From: JANMDU01 sp031418715
GTDB taxonomy: Bacteria; Pseudomonadota; Gammaproteobacteria; Burkholderiales; Burkholderiaceae_C
Direction of reading: 5' to 3'
DNA length: 64,000 nucleotides
NCBI GenBank assembly: GCA_031418715.1
Contig: JANOJL010000049.1
Coordinates: forward strand, 124,001 to 188,000
Positions within the stretch are counted from its first letter, which is position 1; every line of letters begins with the position of its first letter. Below are positions 44,751 to 52,749 of this stretch, piece by piece. The position numbers were made by a program, and so were the translations under genes. The notes under the pieces were generated by a model, which ran no database searches, was not told where the DNA came from, and worked only from the letters and a program-made list of their open reading frames with translations.

Positions 44751-45518
44751 ATGGCCTCCATCGTCATTTCTCTGTCGTCATTTGGTACTGCGGAAGTCGT
44801 GCGCCATGGACAGGCTTGGTTTGTCAATGTGGTTAGAAATGCTGGGGCAGATGGTGTAGAGATTCGCAGCGAGTTGCTGTCCAAGCCAAGCGAAGAACTC
44901 CCTTTGATTGCCAAGCACTGTCACGGTCTGCGAGTCATCTACTCCTGCGCAGACCCATTATTTGCACCTGACGGGACTTTGGCAGTGACCATGTTGGATG
45001 ATGCCATGTACTTTGCTGCAACCCTTGGGGCTGAAGTGGTCAAGTTTTCAATGGGCGGTGGCGCCAATGCTTCGCCTGCGCAAATGCAAGATCTGGCAGA
45101 TCGCCTGCACGGGTCTGCATTGCGGGTTTTGATTGAGAACGATCAGTCCAACGCCTCTGGATCGATCTTGCAGCTCCAACGTTTTTTTCGCAAAGCAGCC
45201 GATTGCGGTCTGGAGTTGGGGATGACTTTCGATATTGGCAACTGGCACTGGGCGGGGGAGTGTCCACAATTGGCGGCAACAGTATTCAGAGATCGCATTC
45301 AGTACGTGCATACCAAAGGTGTGTTGAAACAGGTCAATCGGTGGATTGCCGTTCCACTTGTCGACTCCCAGGCCCCTTGGAAATCATTGCTGGATGCTAT
45401 GCCTGCACAGTGCCTGTGGGCAGTGGAGTTTCCACTTGTGGGCAACGATCTGGTGGATGTAACGCGCAAAGAAATTATTCGCTTGAAAGAGATCAGTGGA
45501 GAGCGATATGTCGATTGA
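44751..45518 (+). CDS. Sugar phosphate isomerase/epimerase (TIM barrel)
   Basis: Xylose-isomerase-like TIM-barrel protein, 255 residues, of the AP-endonuclease 2 superfamily. Likely metal-binding acidic and histidine residues are in LRVLIENDQS, MTFDIGNWHW and YVHTKGV. Related proteins isomerise or epimerise sugars and 3-keto sugars, or dehydrate inositol intermediates. The ATG follows the TAA of the flavoprotein directly, and the end overlaps the kinase gene by 11 bases. Confidence 0.82.
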   Translation: MASIVISLSSFGTAEVVRHGQAWFVNVVRNAGADGVEIRSELLSKPSEELPLIAKHCHGLRVIYSCADPLFAPDGTLAVTMLDDAMYFAATLGAEVVKFSMGGGANASPAQMQDLADRLHGSALRVLIENDQSNASGSILQLQRFFRKAADCGLELGMTFDIGNWHWAGECPQLAATVFRDRIQYVHTKGVLKQVNRWIAVPLVDSQAPWKSLLDAMPAQCLWAVEFPLVGNDLVDVTRKEIIRLKEISGERYVD

Positions 45519-46446
45519 TGTAGTGACATTGGGTGAGGCCATGATGCTGCTGGTGGCAGATCAGCCTGGGCCACTGGAGCGTGCGCAGACTTTTGTGAAA
45601 CGCACCGCGGGAGCAGAAACCAATGTTGCGATTGGTTTGGCACGCCTAGGACTGAATGTTGCTTGGTGCAGTCGGTTGGGTACCGACTCCATGGGGCGCT
45701 ATCTCCTGCAAGCCATGCAGGCAGAAGCGATCGACTGCTCGCATGTGGTCTGCGATGCCACCCAACGCACTGGCTTCATGATCAAGGGGCGTGTAGCGGG
45801 TGGAGGAGATCCAGAGGTGGAGTACCACCGCAAAGGTTCAGCCGCGAGCATGATCGCACCCCAAGACATTGATATGCAGTGGTTGGTTAGCTCTAAGCAT
45901 TTGCATGTCACAGGCATCTTTGCTGCTTTGTCCCCGAATTGCCTTGCAGCGTCTATTGCCAGCATGCAAGCCATGCGTCAACATGGCAAGACTATTTCCT
46001 TTGATCCCAATTTGCGTCCCTCGCTTTGGGCCAGTGAGCAGCTCATGCGCGAGACCATCAACAGCCTCGCGCTGCGTGCTGATTGGGTATTGCCAGGAAT
46101 TGCAGAGGGAAAAGTGCTGACGGGTCAGAACTCGCCAGAAGGGATTGCTCAATATTATTTGGATGCGGGCGTGAGTCTGGTCGTCGTCAAACTGGGCGCA
46201 ACTGGGGCGTACTGCGCGACGAGGATGGAAGCTGCCTACATACCGGGATTCCCTGTTGCCCAAGTGATTGACACGGTTGGCGCTGGTGACGGGTTTGCTG
46301 TTGGTGTCATCAGCGGCATGTTGGAAGGACTTGCTTTAAAGGATGCCGTTAAACGAGGTGCATGGATTGGTGCCCGAGCTGTGCAGGTTCTTGGTGATAC
46401 AGAGGGTTTGCCAACGCGGGCGCAATTGGTGGAGTCACAGTTATAA
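45508..46446 (+). CDS. PfkB family sugar kinase (2-keto-3-deoxygluconate kinase-like)
   Basis: Ribokinase-family kinase, 312 residues. Signature 1 is in GAETNVAIGLARLG and the anion-hole signature is DTVGAGDGFAVG with the catalytic aspartate. The N terminus (VVTLGEAMMLL) is like 2-dehydro-3-deoxygluconate kinases, which would connect the pathway to Entner-Doudoroff intermediates. GGAGAG precedes the ATG, which lies inside the preceding gene. Confidence 0.85.
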   Translation: MSIDVVTLGEAMMLLVADQPGPLERAQTFVKRTAGAETNVAIGLARLGLNVAWCSRLGTDSMGRYLLQAMQAEAIDCSHVVCDATQRTGFMIKGRVAGGGDPEVEYHRKGSAASMIAPQDIDMQWLVSSKHLHVTGIFAALSPNCLAASIASMQAMRQHGKTISFDPNLRPSLWASEQLMRETINSLALRADWVLPGIAEGKVLTGQNSPEGIAQYYLDAGVSLVVVKLGATGAYCATRMEAAYIPGFPVAQVIDTVGAGDGFAVGVISGMLEGLALKDAVKRGAWIGARAVQVLGDTEGLPTRAQLVESQL

Positions 46447-46505
46447 GGTGCGCCTGTTGAGAGGGCTACCTCAAGGTGAGAAGGCGATTTTTTAAGGAAT
46501 TTTTG

Positions 46506-46823
46506 ATGCCAATCAAACACATTGTTCTCTTCACCTTCACCCAAGCGACCGATCAGCCTAGGGTGGCAGAGTTGAAGCAAGCTTTTGCAGCACTTCGTTT
46601 GTCTATACCTGGTATTAGCTCCTTTGAAGCTGGTGAGAACGTCAGTCCCGAGGGGCTAAATCACGGTTTCACCCATGCCTTTGTATTGACTTTTATCGAT
46701 GCGGCAGCTCGGGATGCGTATTTGCCACATGTGCAGCATCTTGCCTTTGTCGAGCTTGTGAAGCCCTATTTGGCCAATGTACTGGTGCTGGATTACGAAA
46801 TAGCATCGCCATCAGCGCTTTAA
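46506..46823 (+). CDS. Dabb family (stress-response alpha/beta barrel) protein
   Basis: Small 105-residue dimeric alpha/beta-barrel protein. The blocks MPIKHIVLFTF and SFEAGENVSPEGLNHGFTHAF are typical of the Dabb domain, found in plant stress proteins and in bacterial sugar and aromatic clusters. AAGGAA precedes the ATG at 46506. No function can be deduced. Confidence 0.8.
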   Translation: MPIKHIVLFTFTQATDQPRVAELKQAFAALRLSIPGISSFEAGENVSPEGLNHGFTHAFVLTFIDAAARDAYLPHVQHLAFVELVKPYLANVLVLDYEIASPSAL

Positions 46824-46935
46824 AGGGTGGCTGAGGTGCTGCTTGTATCCATGATGCTCTTGCATTGCACATGACACCCGCATGCGCCGAAGTCAGTGGT
46901 TCGTGCGTAGTAAAAGTTTTTTATGAAAACAACCT

Positions 46936-47454
46936 ATGAATAACTCCCCAAACGCAAAGCTTGATCTTGAAATTATTACCCAACAAGAAAAGCGTTTGCA
47001 ATTCAATACCTTTGACAATACGACGGCATGGCTGCTGGGCGAGTCCATTAAGAGGCATTGCGAATCCCACAACCTACCTGTGACGATTGAAATTCGGCTT
47101 TGTCGCGATACTGTCTTTTTCTATGCAATGCCTGGAACTTCGCCGAACAATGCTGATTGGGCACGCCGTAAGCGAAACACGACTGAACTGCAGCATCGAA
47201 GCTCTTACGCTGTTGGGCTTGCGCTACAAGGGGGGGAGACATTGGAGAGCCAATCAGGATTAGCTGCGCGTGACTATGCACACCATGGGGGTAGTGTTCC
47301 GATACGGGTCAAAGAACTGGGTGTGATTGGTGCAGCGACTATCTCCGGTCTACCGCAGCGCGATGATCACAATATCGTTGTGCAGGCCATGGCTGCTTTG
47401 ATCGGCGAGAACTTAGCGACATGCTCACTTGTATTGTCGGATACTGAATCATGA
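46936..47454 (+). CDS. UPF0303/GlcG-HbpS-like heme-binding family protein
   Basis: Protein of 172 residues with the family blocks FDNTTAWLLGESIKRHCE, VTIEIRLC and GAATISGLPQRDDHNIVVQA. It belongs to the GlcG/HbpS-like superfamily, some of whose members bind heme or small organic acids. It is the last rightward gene of the sugar cluster, so its end and the following 150 bases mark the border with the minus-strand trp genes. Confidence 0.78.
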   Translation: MNNSPNAKLDLEIITQQEKRLQFNTFDNTTAWLLGESIKRHCESHNLPVTIEIRLCRDTVFFYAMPGTSPNNADWARRKRNTTELQHRSSYAVGLALQGGETLESQSGLAARDYAHHGGSVPIRVKELGVIGAATISGLPQRDDHNIVVQAMAALIGENLATCSLVLSDTES

Positions 47455-47603
47455 TGTCGCCAATCTTGGGGACAGATTGTGTTCACAACTTTGATCTGCA
47501 GTATTATTAAATCGTATCGCCGAGAAGCCGCGCCAAAGCTAAAGAGATTTTTACGATTTTAATTGCATGAAATATTTGGTCGACAGGAAATGAACTGTCA
47601 TGA

Positions 47604-48626
47604 TTAACTTTGGGTCTTCGCCACAAACGCTTCCAACTTTTTCTTCGCAGCGCCCGTTGCAAGTGCTTCTTGCGCAAGCACCAAGCCAGATTTCATGGAG
47701 TCAGCCACATTCGCCGCATACAGCGCAGCGCCTGCGTTGAGGGCGACGATGTCTCTGGCGGGGCTGTTCTTGTTATCCAGCACGGCCATCATCATGGCTT
47801 TGCTTTGTTCGGGGGTCTCGACACGTAAGGCGCGGGAGCTGCTCATCGTGAGTCCGAAATCTTCGGGGTGGACTTCGTATTCGGTGATCGTGCCATTCTT
47901 CAATTCGCCGACCAGCGTGGCCGCTCCCAGGCTCACCTCATCCATGCCATCGCGCCCATACACGACGAGCGCGTGCTCCGCGCCCAAGCGCTGCAAGGCG
48001 CGCACCTGAATGCCCACGAGATCGGGGTGGAACACGCCCATCAGAATATTCGGCGCACTCGCGGGATTGGTGAGCGGCCCTAAGATGTTGAAGATGGTGC
48101 GCACACCCAGCTCTTTGCGAATGGGCGCGACGTGCTTCATCGCGGTGTGATGGTTGGGCGCAAACATGAAGCCGATCCCAATTTGCTCGATGCATGCAGC
48201 GATTTGCTCAGGCTTTAAATTGATATTCACACCGAACGATTCAAGCACATCCGCGCTGCCTGATTTGCTACTCACGCTGCGCCCGCCATGCTTGCTCACC
48301 TTTGCGCCCGCAGCCGCAGCGACAAACATGGCGCAAGTAGAAATATTGAAGGTATGCGAGCCATCGCCGCCAGTGCCCACGATATCCACCAGATGCTTCT
48401 TGTCGGCCACATGCACCTTGGTCGAGAACTCGCGCATCACCTGCGCCGCAGCGGTGATCTCGCCAATGGTTTCTTTCTTCACGCGCAGGCCAGTGATCAG
48501 AGAGGCCATCATCACTGGGCTCATCTCGCCGCTCATGATCAAGCGCACGACATGCAGCATTTCGTCATGAAATATCTCGCGGTGCTCAATGGTGCGCTGC
48601 AAGGCTTCTTGTGGGGTGATGGGCAT
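47604..48626 (-). CDS. trpD: Anthranilate phosphoribosyltransferase
   Basis: Second step of tryptophan synthesis, transferring phosphoribose to anthranilate. The 340 residues include the PRPP-binding GTGGDGSHTFNIST and KHGGRSVSSKSGSADVLE blocks. It is the last trp gene on this strand in the window. The usual neighbour trpC does not follow: instead there are 150 non-coding bases and the convergent end of the sugar cluster. Between it and trpG are a repeat pair and ltaE. Confidence 0.96.
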   Translation of the reverse strand: MPITPQEALQRTIEHREIFHDEMLHVVRLIMSGEMSPVMMASLITGLRVKKETIGEITAAAQVMREFSTKVHVADKKHLVDIVGTGGDGSHTFNISTCAMFVAAAAGAKVSKHGGRSVSSKSGSADVLESFGVNINLKPEQIAACIEQIGIGFMFAPNHHTAMKHVAPIRKELGVRTIFNILGPLTNPASAPNILMGVFHPDLVGIQVRALQRLGAEHALVVYGRDGMDEVSLGAATLVGELKNGTITEYEVHPEDFGLTMSSSRALRVETPEQSKAMMMAVLDNKNSPARDIVALNAGAALYAANVADSMKSGLVLAQEALATGAAKKKLEAFVAKTQS

Positions 48627-48658
48627 GATTTTTCTCTTTTCTAATGAGTTAGTGAGTC

Positions 48659-48682
48659 AAATACAAATACAAATACAAATAC
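48659..48682. repeat. (AAATAC)4 microsatellite
   Basis: Four tandem AAATAC units directly abut the left arm of the gene-less inverted repeat upstream of trpD. A single AAATAC also abuts the left end of the cassette at 50.6 kb. Confidence 0.75.
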
Positions 48683-48843
48683 CGGACGCAGAAGACGCAA
48701 AGGTTACGCAGAGGACGCAAAAGAAAACCAAAACAATGGATGCGAGGATTTTTCCTTACTGCGAAGCACGGGCTGATATTTTCTATTCTTTTGTATTTTC
48801 TTTTTTGCGTCTTTTGCGTAACCTTTGCGTCTTCTGCGTCCGG
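48682..48843. repeat. Gene-less inverted repeat related to the GxxExxY cassette (MITE-like)
   Basis: Arms of about 47 bp at 48682-48728 and 48797-48843, each CCGGACGCAGAAGACG, CAAAGGTTACGC and an A-rich inner end, with only a few mismatches. The 68 bp between hold no gene and do not resemble the nuclease gene. The outer sequence is the same as in the terminal repeats at 50.6-51.1 kb. It separates trpD from ltaE and could fold into a long hairpin. Confidence 0.8.
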
Positions 48844-48855
48844 AAGTTTCTTTTC

Positions 48856-49929
48856 TTAGGCGTTGAAATAATCTTGAATCACAGCAATCGCCCGATCCAC
48901 GCCTTGTGCATCTACATCTAGATGCGTCACAAAGCGCAGGCGATACAGTCCTGTAGCCAAGATACCTTGTGATTTGAGGTGTTCGATCAAGCCAGCTGCC
49001 TTCGCTTTTAAAGGCTCTTTCACATCGACGAAGACGATATTGCTTTGAACCGGTTCGACGGTCAATCCTTCTATCGCTGTCAGCCCATCGCCCAAGCGGT
49101 TGGCCAAAGCGTGATCCAGAGCCAAGCGCTCGATGTGGTGATCCAAAGCGTAGATCGCAGCTGCTGCCAACATACCCGATTGGCGCATGCCGCCGCCGGC
49201 CATTTTGCGGATGCGGTGGGCGCGTGCGATGAATTCCTTGCTGCCGCAGAGCGCTGAGCCCACTGGAGCGCCCAAGCCTTTGCTGAAGCAGATGCTGGCA
49301 GAGTCGAAATTTTCAGCAATGACTCTTGCTTCTGAATTGATAGCATATTGCGCAGTTTCTATAACGGGTAGAGCACTGTTTTTCTTAAAATACTGTGCTG
49401 TGGCGGCATTGAACAAGCGTGCGCCGTCCAGATGCGTGGCCAAGCCTTTGCTGCGTGCCAAAGCCGTGGCAGCCTTCACATATTCCAACGGTAGCAGCTT
49501 GCCGCCCAGCGTGTTTTCCAAGCAGAGCAATCGCGTGCGAGCGAAGTGTGCATCGTCTGGTTTGATTTGCGCTTCGATCTCAGTCAAAGGCAATGTTCCG
49601 TCCGCCGCATGTGCGATCGGCTGCGGTTGGACACTGCCCAGCACCGCTGCGCCGCCGCCTTCCCAGCGATACGCATGTGCCATCTGGCCGACGAGGTATT
49701 CATCGCCACGCTGGCAGTGCGAGAGAATCGCACAAAAATTGCTCTGCGTACCCGTGGGCACAAAGAGCGCCGCCTCAAAGCCGAGCATCGCTGCAATTTT
49801 TTCTTGCAGCGCGTTCACTGTTGGGTCATCACCAAACACGTCGTCTCCCAGAGGTGCAGCCAGCATCGCCTCGCGCATGGCAGGTGTGGGCTGGGTGACG
49901 GTATCGCTGCGCAGGTCAATCATTCGCAT
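48856..49929 (-). CDS. ltaE: Low-specificity L-threonine aldolase
   Basis: PLP enzyme splitting threonine and related hydroxy-amino acids to glycine and an aldehyde, 357 residues. N-terminal IDLRSDTVTQPTPAMREAM and PLP lysine in ICFSKGLGAPVGS are diagnostic. A reverse-read dispersed repeat (49327-49391) encodes ALPVIETAQYAINSEA in frame in the middle of the protein. The gene is an intruder between trpG and trpD and is flanked by repeats on both sides. Confidence 0.93.
   Translation of the reverse strand: MRMIDLRSDTVTQPTPAMREAMLAAPLGDDVFGDDPTVNALQEKIAAMLGFEAALFVPTGTQSNFCAILSHCQRGDEYLVGQMAHAYRWEGGGAAVLGSVQPQPIAHAADGTLPLTEIEAQIKPDDAHFARTRLLCLENTLGGKLLPLEYVKAATALARSKGLATHLDGARLFNAATAQYFKKNSALPVIETAQYAINSEARVIAENFDSASICFSKGLGAPVGSALCGSKEFIARAHRIRKMAGGGMRQSGMLAAAAIYALDHHIERLALDHALANRLGDGLTAIEGLTVEPVQSNIVFVDVKEPLKAKAAGLIEHLKSQGILATGLYRLRFVTHLDVDAQGVDRAIAVIQDYFNA
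49327..49391 (+). repeat. Dispersed repeat copy 7, inside ltaE
   Basis: Head GCTTCTGAATTGATAGCA, then TTGCGCAGTTTCTATAACGGG and tail CTTAAAATAC, on the plus strand, antisense to ltaE. In frame with the gene. Confidence 0.7.
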
Positions 49930-49939
49930 GATGAGGTGT

Positions 49940-49994
49940 CATTTGAATGGTTAGCCGTTGTATATTCTGCGTCGAATGCTATTAATTTCATAGT
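49940..49994 (-). repeat. Dispersed repeat copy 8, ltaE/trpG junction
   Basis: On the minus strand: TACTATGAAATTAATAGCA head, GACGCAGAATATACAACGG middle, then a degraded tail. The trpG stop codon (TGA) is inside its head, so the last residues of TrpG are repeat-encoded. Confidence 0.65.
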
Positions 49995-50575
49995 AAAAAG
50001 TTTTTCAACATCGCGTGGCCGTGCTCCGTCAAGACGCTCTCGGGATGAAACTGTACGCCCTCAATGCGCACCTCATGCGCATAGCCGCTGTGGCGCACGC
50101 CCATGATCTCGCCGTCATCCGTTTGCGCGGTGATCACCAGCTCTGTTGGGCAGCTGCTGCGTTCAATCGCCAATGAATGGTAACGATTCACTGTGAATTG
50201 CTTGGGTAAATCTTTGAACACGCCTTCTTGCGTGGTGGAGATCACACTCGTCTTGCCATGCATCAACTCTTGCGCTCTCACGATGTTTCCGCCGAAGGCT
50301 TGCCCAATAGCTTGATGGCCGAGGCACACGCCCAGAATCGGCAGCTTGCCTTTGAAATGTTCAATCGCAGCCACTGAGATACCCGCTTCTTTGGGCGAGC
50401 AAGGGCCGGGTGAGATGCACAGCCTGTCAAAACCACCTTGGTTGAATAAAGTATCGAGCTCGTTCACCGTGATTTCGTCATTGCGATGCACGATGACATC
50501 TGCGCCGAGTTCGCCAAAGTATTGAACGATGTTGTAAGTGAAGCTGTCGTAGTTATCGATCATGAGCAATTTCAT
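49988..50575 (-). CDS. trpG: Anthranilate synthase glutaminase subunit
   Basis: Supplies ammonia to TrpE for anthranilate synthesis. The class I amidotransferase of 195 residues begins MKLLMIDNYDSFTYN, and its nucleophile Cys84 is in GVCLGHQAIGQAFGG. AAGGAG lies just before the ATG at 50575. A longer frame to 50653 is only translation through the neighbouring inverted repeat and is rejected. It is separated from trpE by the GxxExxY cassette, which breaks the usual tight trpE-trpG junction. Confidence 0.95.
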   Translation of the reverse strand: MKLLMIDNYDSFTYNIVQYFGELGADVIVHRNDEITVNELDTLFNQGGFDRLCISPGPCSPKEAGISVAAIEHFKGKLPILGVCLGHQAIGQAFGGNIVRAQELMHGKTSVISTTQEGVFKDLPKQFTVNRYHSLAIERSSCPTELVITAQTDDGEIMGVRHSGYAHEVRIEGVQFHPESVLTEHGHAMLKNFLL

Positions 50576-50607
50576 TTTTTGCTCCTTGGTACGGATAGAT
50601 TTAAATA

Positions 50608-51108
50608 CGAACTTCCGGACGCAGAAGACGCAAAGGTTACGCAGAAGACGCAAAAGGAATACAAAAAAGGTTTCATAGTTTGTTGACCAATCTGTGAATG
50701 TTTTTTACAACGGGAAAGGCATTGAAGTTGATCAATAGGCCCAGTTTCAAGTCGGATAAGCGAAGATAAGAAAGTAGCTGAGCGCGGTGCAGCTCGGTCA
50801 ATGCTTCTACCGCTTTCAACTCAACAATCACTGATTCTTCAACAATGAAATCGGCGCGATACACCTGCCCTAGTGAATAGCCTTTGTACGAGGCCGCAAT
50901 GGATACTTCCCGCTCAAAGAATAATTCACGCTCTTTGAGTTCGATGGCAAATGCAGCGGTATAAGCACTTTCAAGCAACCCGACGCCCAAGACTCTCTGC
51001 ACCTCCACGGCAGCACCAATGATTTCGTGCGAAAAATCGTTTTCCACTTTTTGGTATTCCTTTTGCGTCTTCTGCGTAACCTTTGCGTCTTCTGCGTCCG
51101 GAAGTTCG
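50608..51108 (-). mobile_element. 501-bp cassette: GxxExxY gene between perfect 55-bp inverted repeats
   Basis: The left end (50608-50662) and right end (51054-51108) are perfect inverted copies of 55 bases beginning CGAACTTCCGGACGCAGAAG. Each end contains the 17-base unit ACGCAGAAGACGCAAAG nearly twice in tandem. Between them lies a single gene for a nuclease-like protein. No clear target-site duplication was found. It is inserted between the trpE stop and trpG. A relative without the gene lies at 48682-48843. Confidence 0.75.
50673..51047 (-). CDS. GxxExxY family protein, PD-(D/E)XK nuclease-like
   Basis: With the GTG at 51047 the product is 124 residues and begins VENDFSHEIIGAAVEVQ, the usual family start. 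The name motif is GVGLLESAY. An Asp in RADFIVEES followed by VIVELKA matches the D...ExK core of PD-(D/E)XK nucleases, the fold assigned to this family. The inner end of the terminal repeat supplies AAGGAA as a ribosome binding site. An alternative ATG at 51131, overlapping the trpE stop, would add 28 repeat-encoded residues (ELPDAEDAKVTQKTQKEY) and couple it to trpE. Biological role unknown. Confidence 0.85.
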   Translation of the reverse strand: MENDFSHEIIGAAVEVQRVLGVGLLESAYTAAFAIELKERELFFEREVSIAASYKGYSLGQVYRADFIVEESVIVELKAVEALTELHRAQLLSYLRLSDLKLGLLINFNAFPVVKNIHRLVNKL

Positions 51109-51127
51109 GTCTTTGTATTCATCGTAT

Positions 51128-52642
51128 TCATTCCAACCCCTCTTCCACAAGTTCAGATGCTCGCAAAAGCGCACGAGCCTTCGCCTCCGTCTCTTTCCAC
51201 TCTAGCTCAGGCACAGAATCGGCCACCACACCCGCAGCCGCTTGGACGTATAAATGCCCGTCTTTGATGATGCCAGTGCGGATCGCAATCGCCACATCCA
51301 TGTCGCCTGCGAAGCTCAAGTAGCCGCAAGCGCCGCCGTAGATGCCGCGTTTGCTGGGCTCTAACTGATCGATGATTTCCATCGCGTGGACTTTGGGTGC
51401 ACCCGTCAGCGTGCCCGCAGGGAAGGTGGCTTTGAGCACGGCCATGTTGCCTAAGGGGCGGCCGTCAGGGCCGTCTTTCAAAATCCCTTCCACATTGCTC
51501 ACGATATGCATCACATGGCTGTAGCGCTCCACCGCGAAGGCTTCCGTGACTTTGACTGTGCCTGTTTTGGCGATGCGGCCAATGTCGTTGCGAGCCAAAT
51601 CGATCAGCATCACGTGCTCGGCGCGCTCTTTCGGATCGTTGATCAACTCTTGCTCGATGGCAACATCCGCCTCAGGCGTGGCCGCGCGCGGGCGCGTGCC
51701 AGCGAGGGGGCGAATCGTGATCTTTTGGCCTTCGGGGGTGTTTTCTTGTCGCACCAGTATCTCTGGCGACGCGCCCACGATATGGAAATCACCCATGTTG
51801 TAGTAATACATGTAGGGCGAAGGATTGAGTGAGCGCAGAGCGCGATATAAGCTCAGTGGCGATTCTGTAAAACGCTTTTTCAAACGCTGACCAACCTGAA
51901 CTTGCATGAAATCGCCACCCTCAATCAGCTCTTTTGCGCGTTCGGTGGCCTTCAAATAATCAGCCTTGGCAAACTCGCGCTCTACCGGGAAATCTTGCGA
52001 TGCTTTCACCACCGGCGCAGTCACGCTGTAACGCAATTGATCCTTCAATTCACGCAAGCGGCGCTTGGCTTTGGCGTAGGCCTCTTGGGCAGAAGGATCG
52101 GCATAGACGATCAAATAGAGTTTGCCTGAGAGGTTGTCGATCACAGCCAGCTCTTCAGTGAGCAAGAGCATGATATCGGGGCAGCCTAGGGTGTCGGGCG
52201 GGCAAGTGGCCTCTAGCTTCTTCTCGATGTGGCGCACCGTGTCGTAGCCGAAATAGCCCGCGAGCCCGCCGCAAAAGCGCGGCAAGCCTGGCGTGATGGC
52301 GACTTTGAAACGCGATTGGTATTGCTCGATGGCATCGAGTGGGTTGCCAGCCATCGTTTCGACCAATGCGCCATCAGTCAACACCTCTGTTTTGGCCGCC
52401 GCGCCAAAACCGGAAGATTTGAGCAGCGTGCGAGCTGGCAAGCCAATGAAACTGTAGCGCCCAAAACGCTCACCGCCCACCACCGATTCAAGCAAGAAGC
52501 TGAATTTGCCGTTTTGCTTGGGGTGAGCGAGTTTGAGATACAGCGAAAGCGGCGTTTCAAGATCGGCAAAAGCCTCGGCCACCAGCGGAATGCGGTTATA
52601 GCCTGCATCGCGTAAGGATTTGAATTCAAGTTCGGTCATCAT
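51128..52642 (-). CDS. trpE: Anthranilate synthase component I
   Basis: Converts chorismate to anthranilate with TrpG, 504 residues. The chorismate-binding domain shows PSPYMYYY, IRPLAGTRPRA and GTLTGAPKVHAMEIID. The N-terminal domain has the tryptophan feedback region near LLLESVVGGERFGRYSF. Two adjacent ATGs mark the start. A Trp-rich leader ORF lies about 110 bases upstream, and the TGA overlaps an ATG that could start the cassette gene. Confidence 0.96.
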   Translation of the reverse strand: MMTELEFKSLRDAGYNRIPLVAEAFADLETPLSLYLKLAHPKQNGKFSFLLESVVGGERFGRYSFIGLPARTLLKSSGFGAAAKTEVLTDGALVETMAGNPLDAIEQYQSRFKVAITPGLPRFCGGLAGYFGYDTVRHIEKKLEATCPPDTLGCPDIMLLLTEELAVIDNLSGKLYLIVYADPSAQEAYAKAKRRLRELKDQLRYSVTAPVVKASQDFPVEREFAKADYLKATERAKELIEGGDFMQVQVGQRLKKRFTESPLSLYRALRSLNPSPYMYYYNMGDFHIVGASPEILVRQENTPEGQKITIRPLAGTRPRAATPEADVAIEQELINDPKERAEHVMLIDLARNDIGRIAKTGTVKVTEAFAVERYSHVMHIVSNVEGILKDGPDGRPLGNMAVLKATFPAGTLTGAPKVHAMEIIDQLEPSKRGIYGGACGYLSFAGDMDVAIAIRTGIIKDGHLYVQAAAGVVADSVPELEWKETEAKARALLRASELVEEGLE

Positions 52643-52659
52643 TGAGAGGGTTCTCCACG

Positions 52660-52745
52660 GGTCTGCGCTGGGAAAATAAAAACGCAGATCAGTTCAACAG
52701 AGTCGGCAACTTGCGCAAGTGCCACGAATGCGGCGTTGCGCCGCA
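52660..52745 (-). promoter_or_regulatory. Candidate trp attenuator structures
   Basis: After the leader stop the minus strand shows a GCGGCG/CGCCGC hairpin, a GGCA...TGCC hairpin around CTTGCGCAAG, then a run TTTTTATTTT and a TCTGCG/CGCAGA pair before trpE. Placement fits transcription attenuation, but I could not prove mutually exclusive folds. Confidence 0.5.
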
Positions 52746-52749
52746 AAAA

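Noticed and set aside
48659..48724. Possible CRISPR-like array from the repeated CGCAGAAGACGCAAA units
   Set aside because: Units are in tandem or inverted pairs without unique spacers of constant length, and no cas genes are present.
50576..50653. Upstream extension of trpG (26 extra codons)
   Set aside because: It is translation of the cassette's inverted repeat. AAGGAG and the normal family start point to the ATG at 50575.
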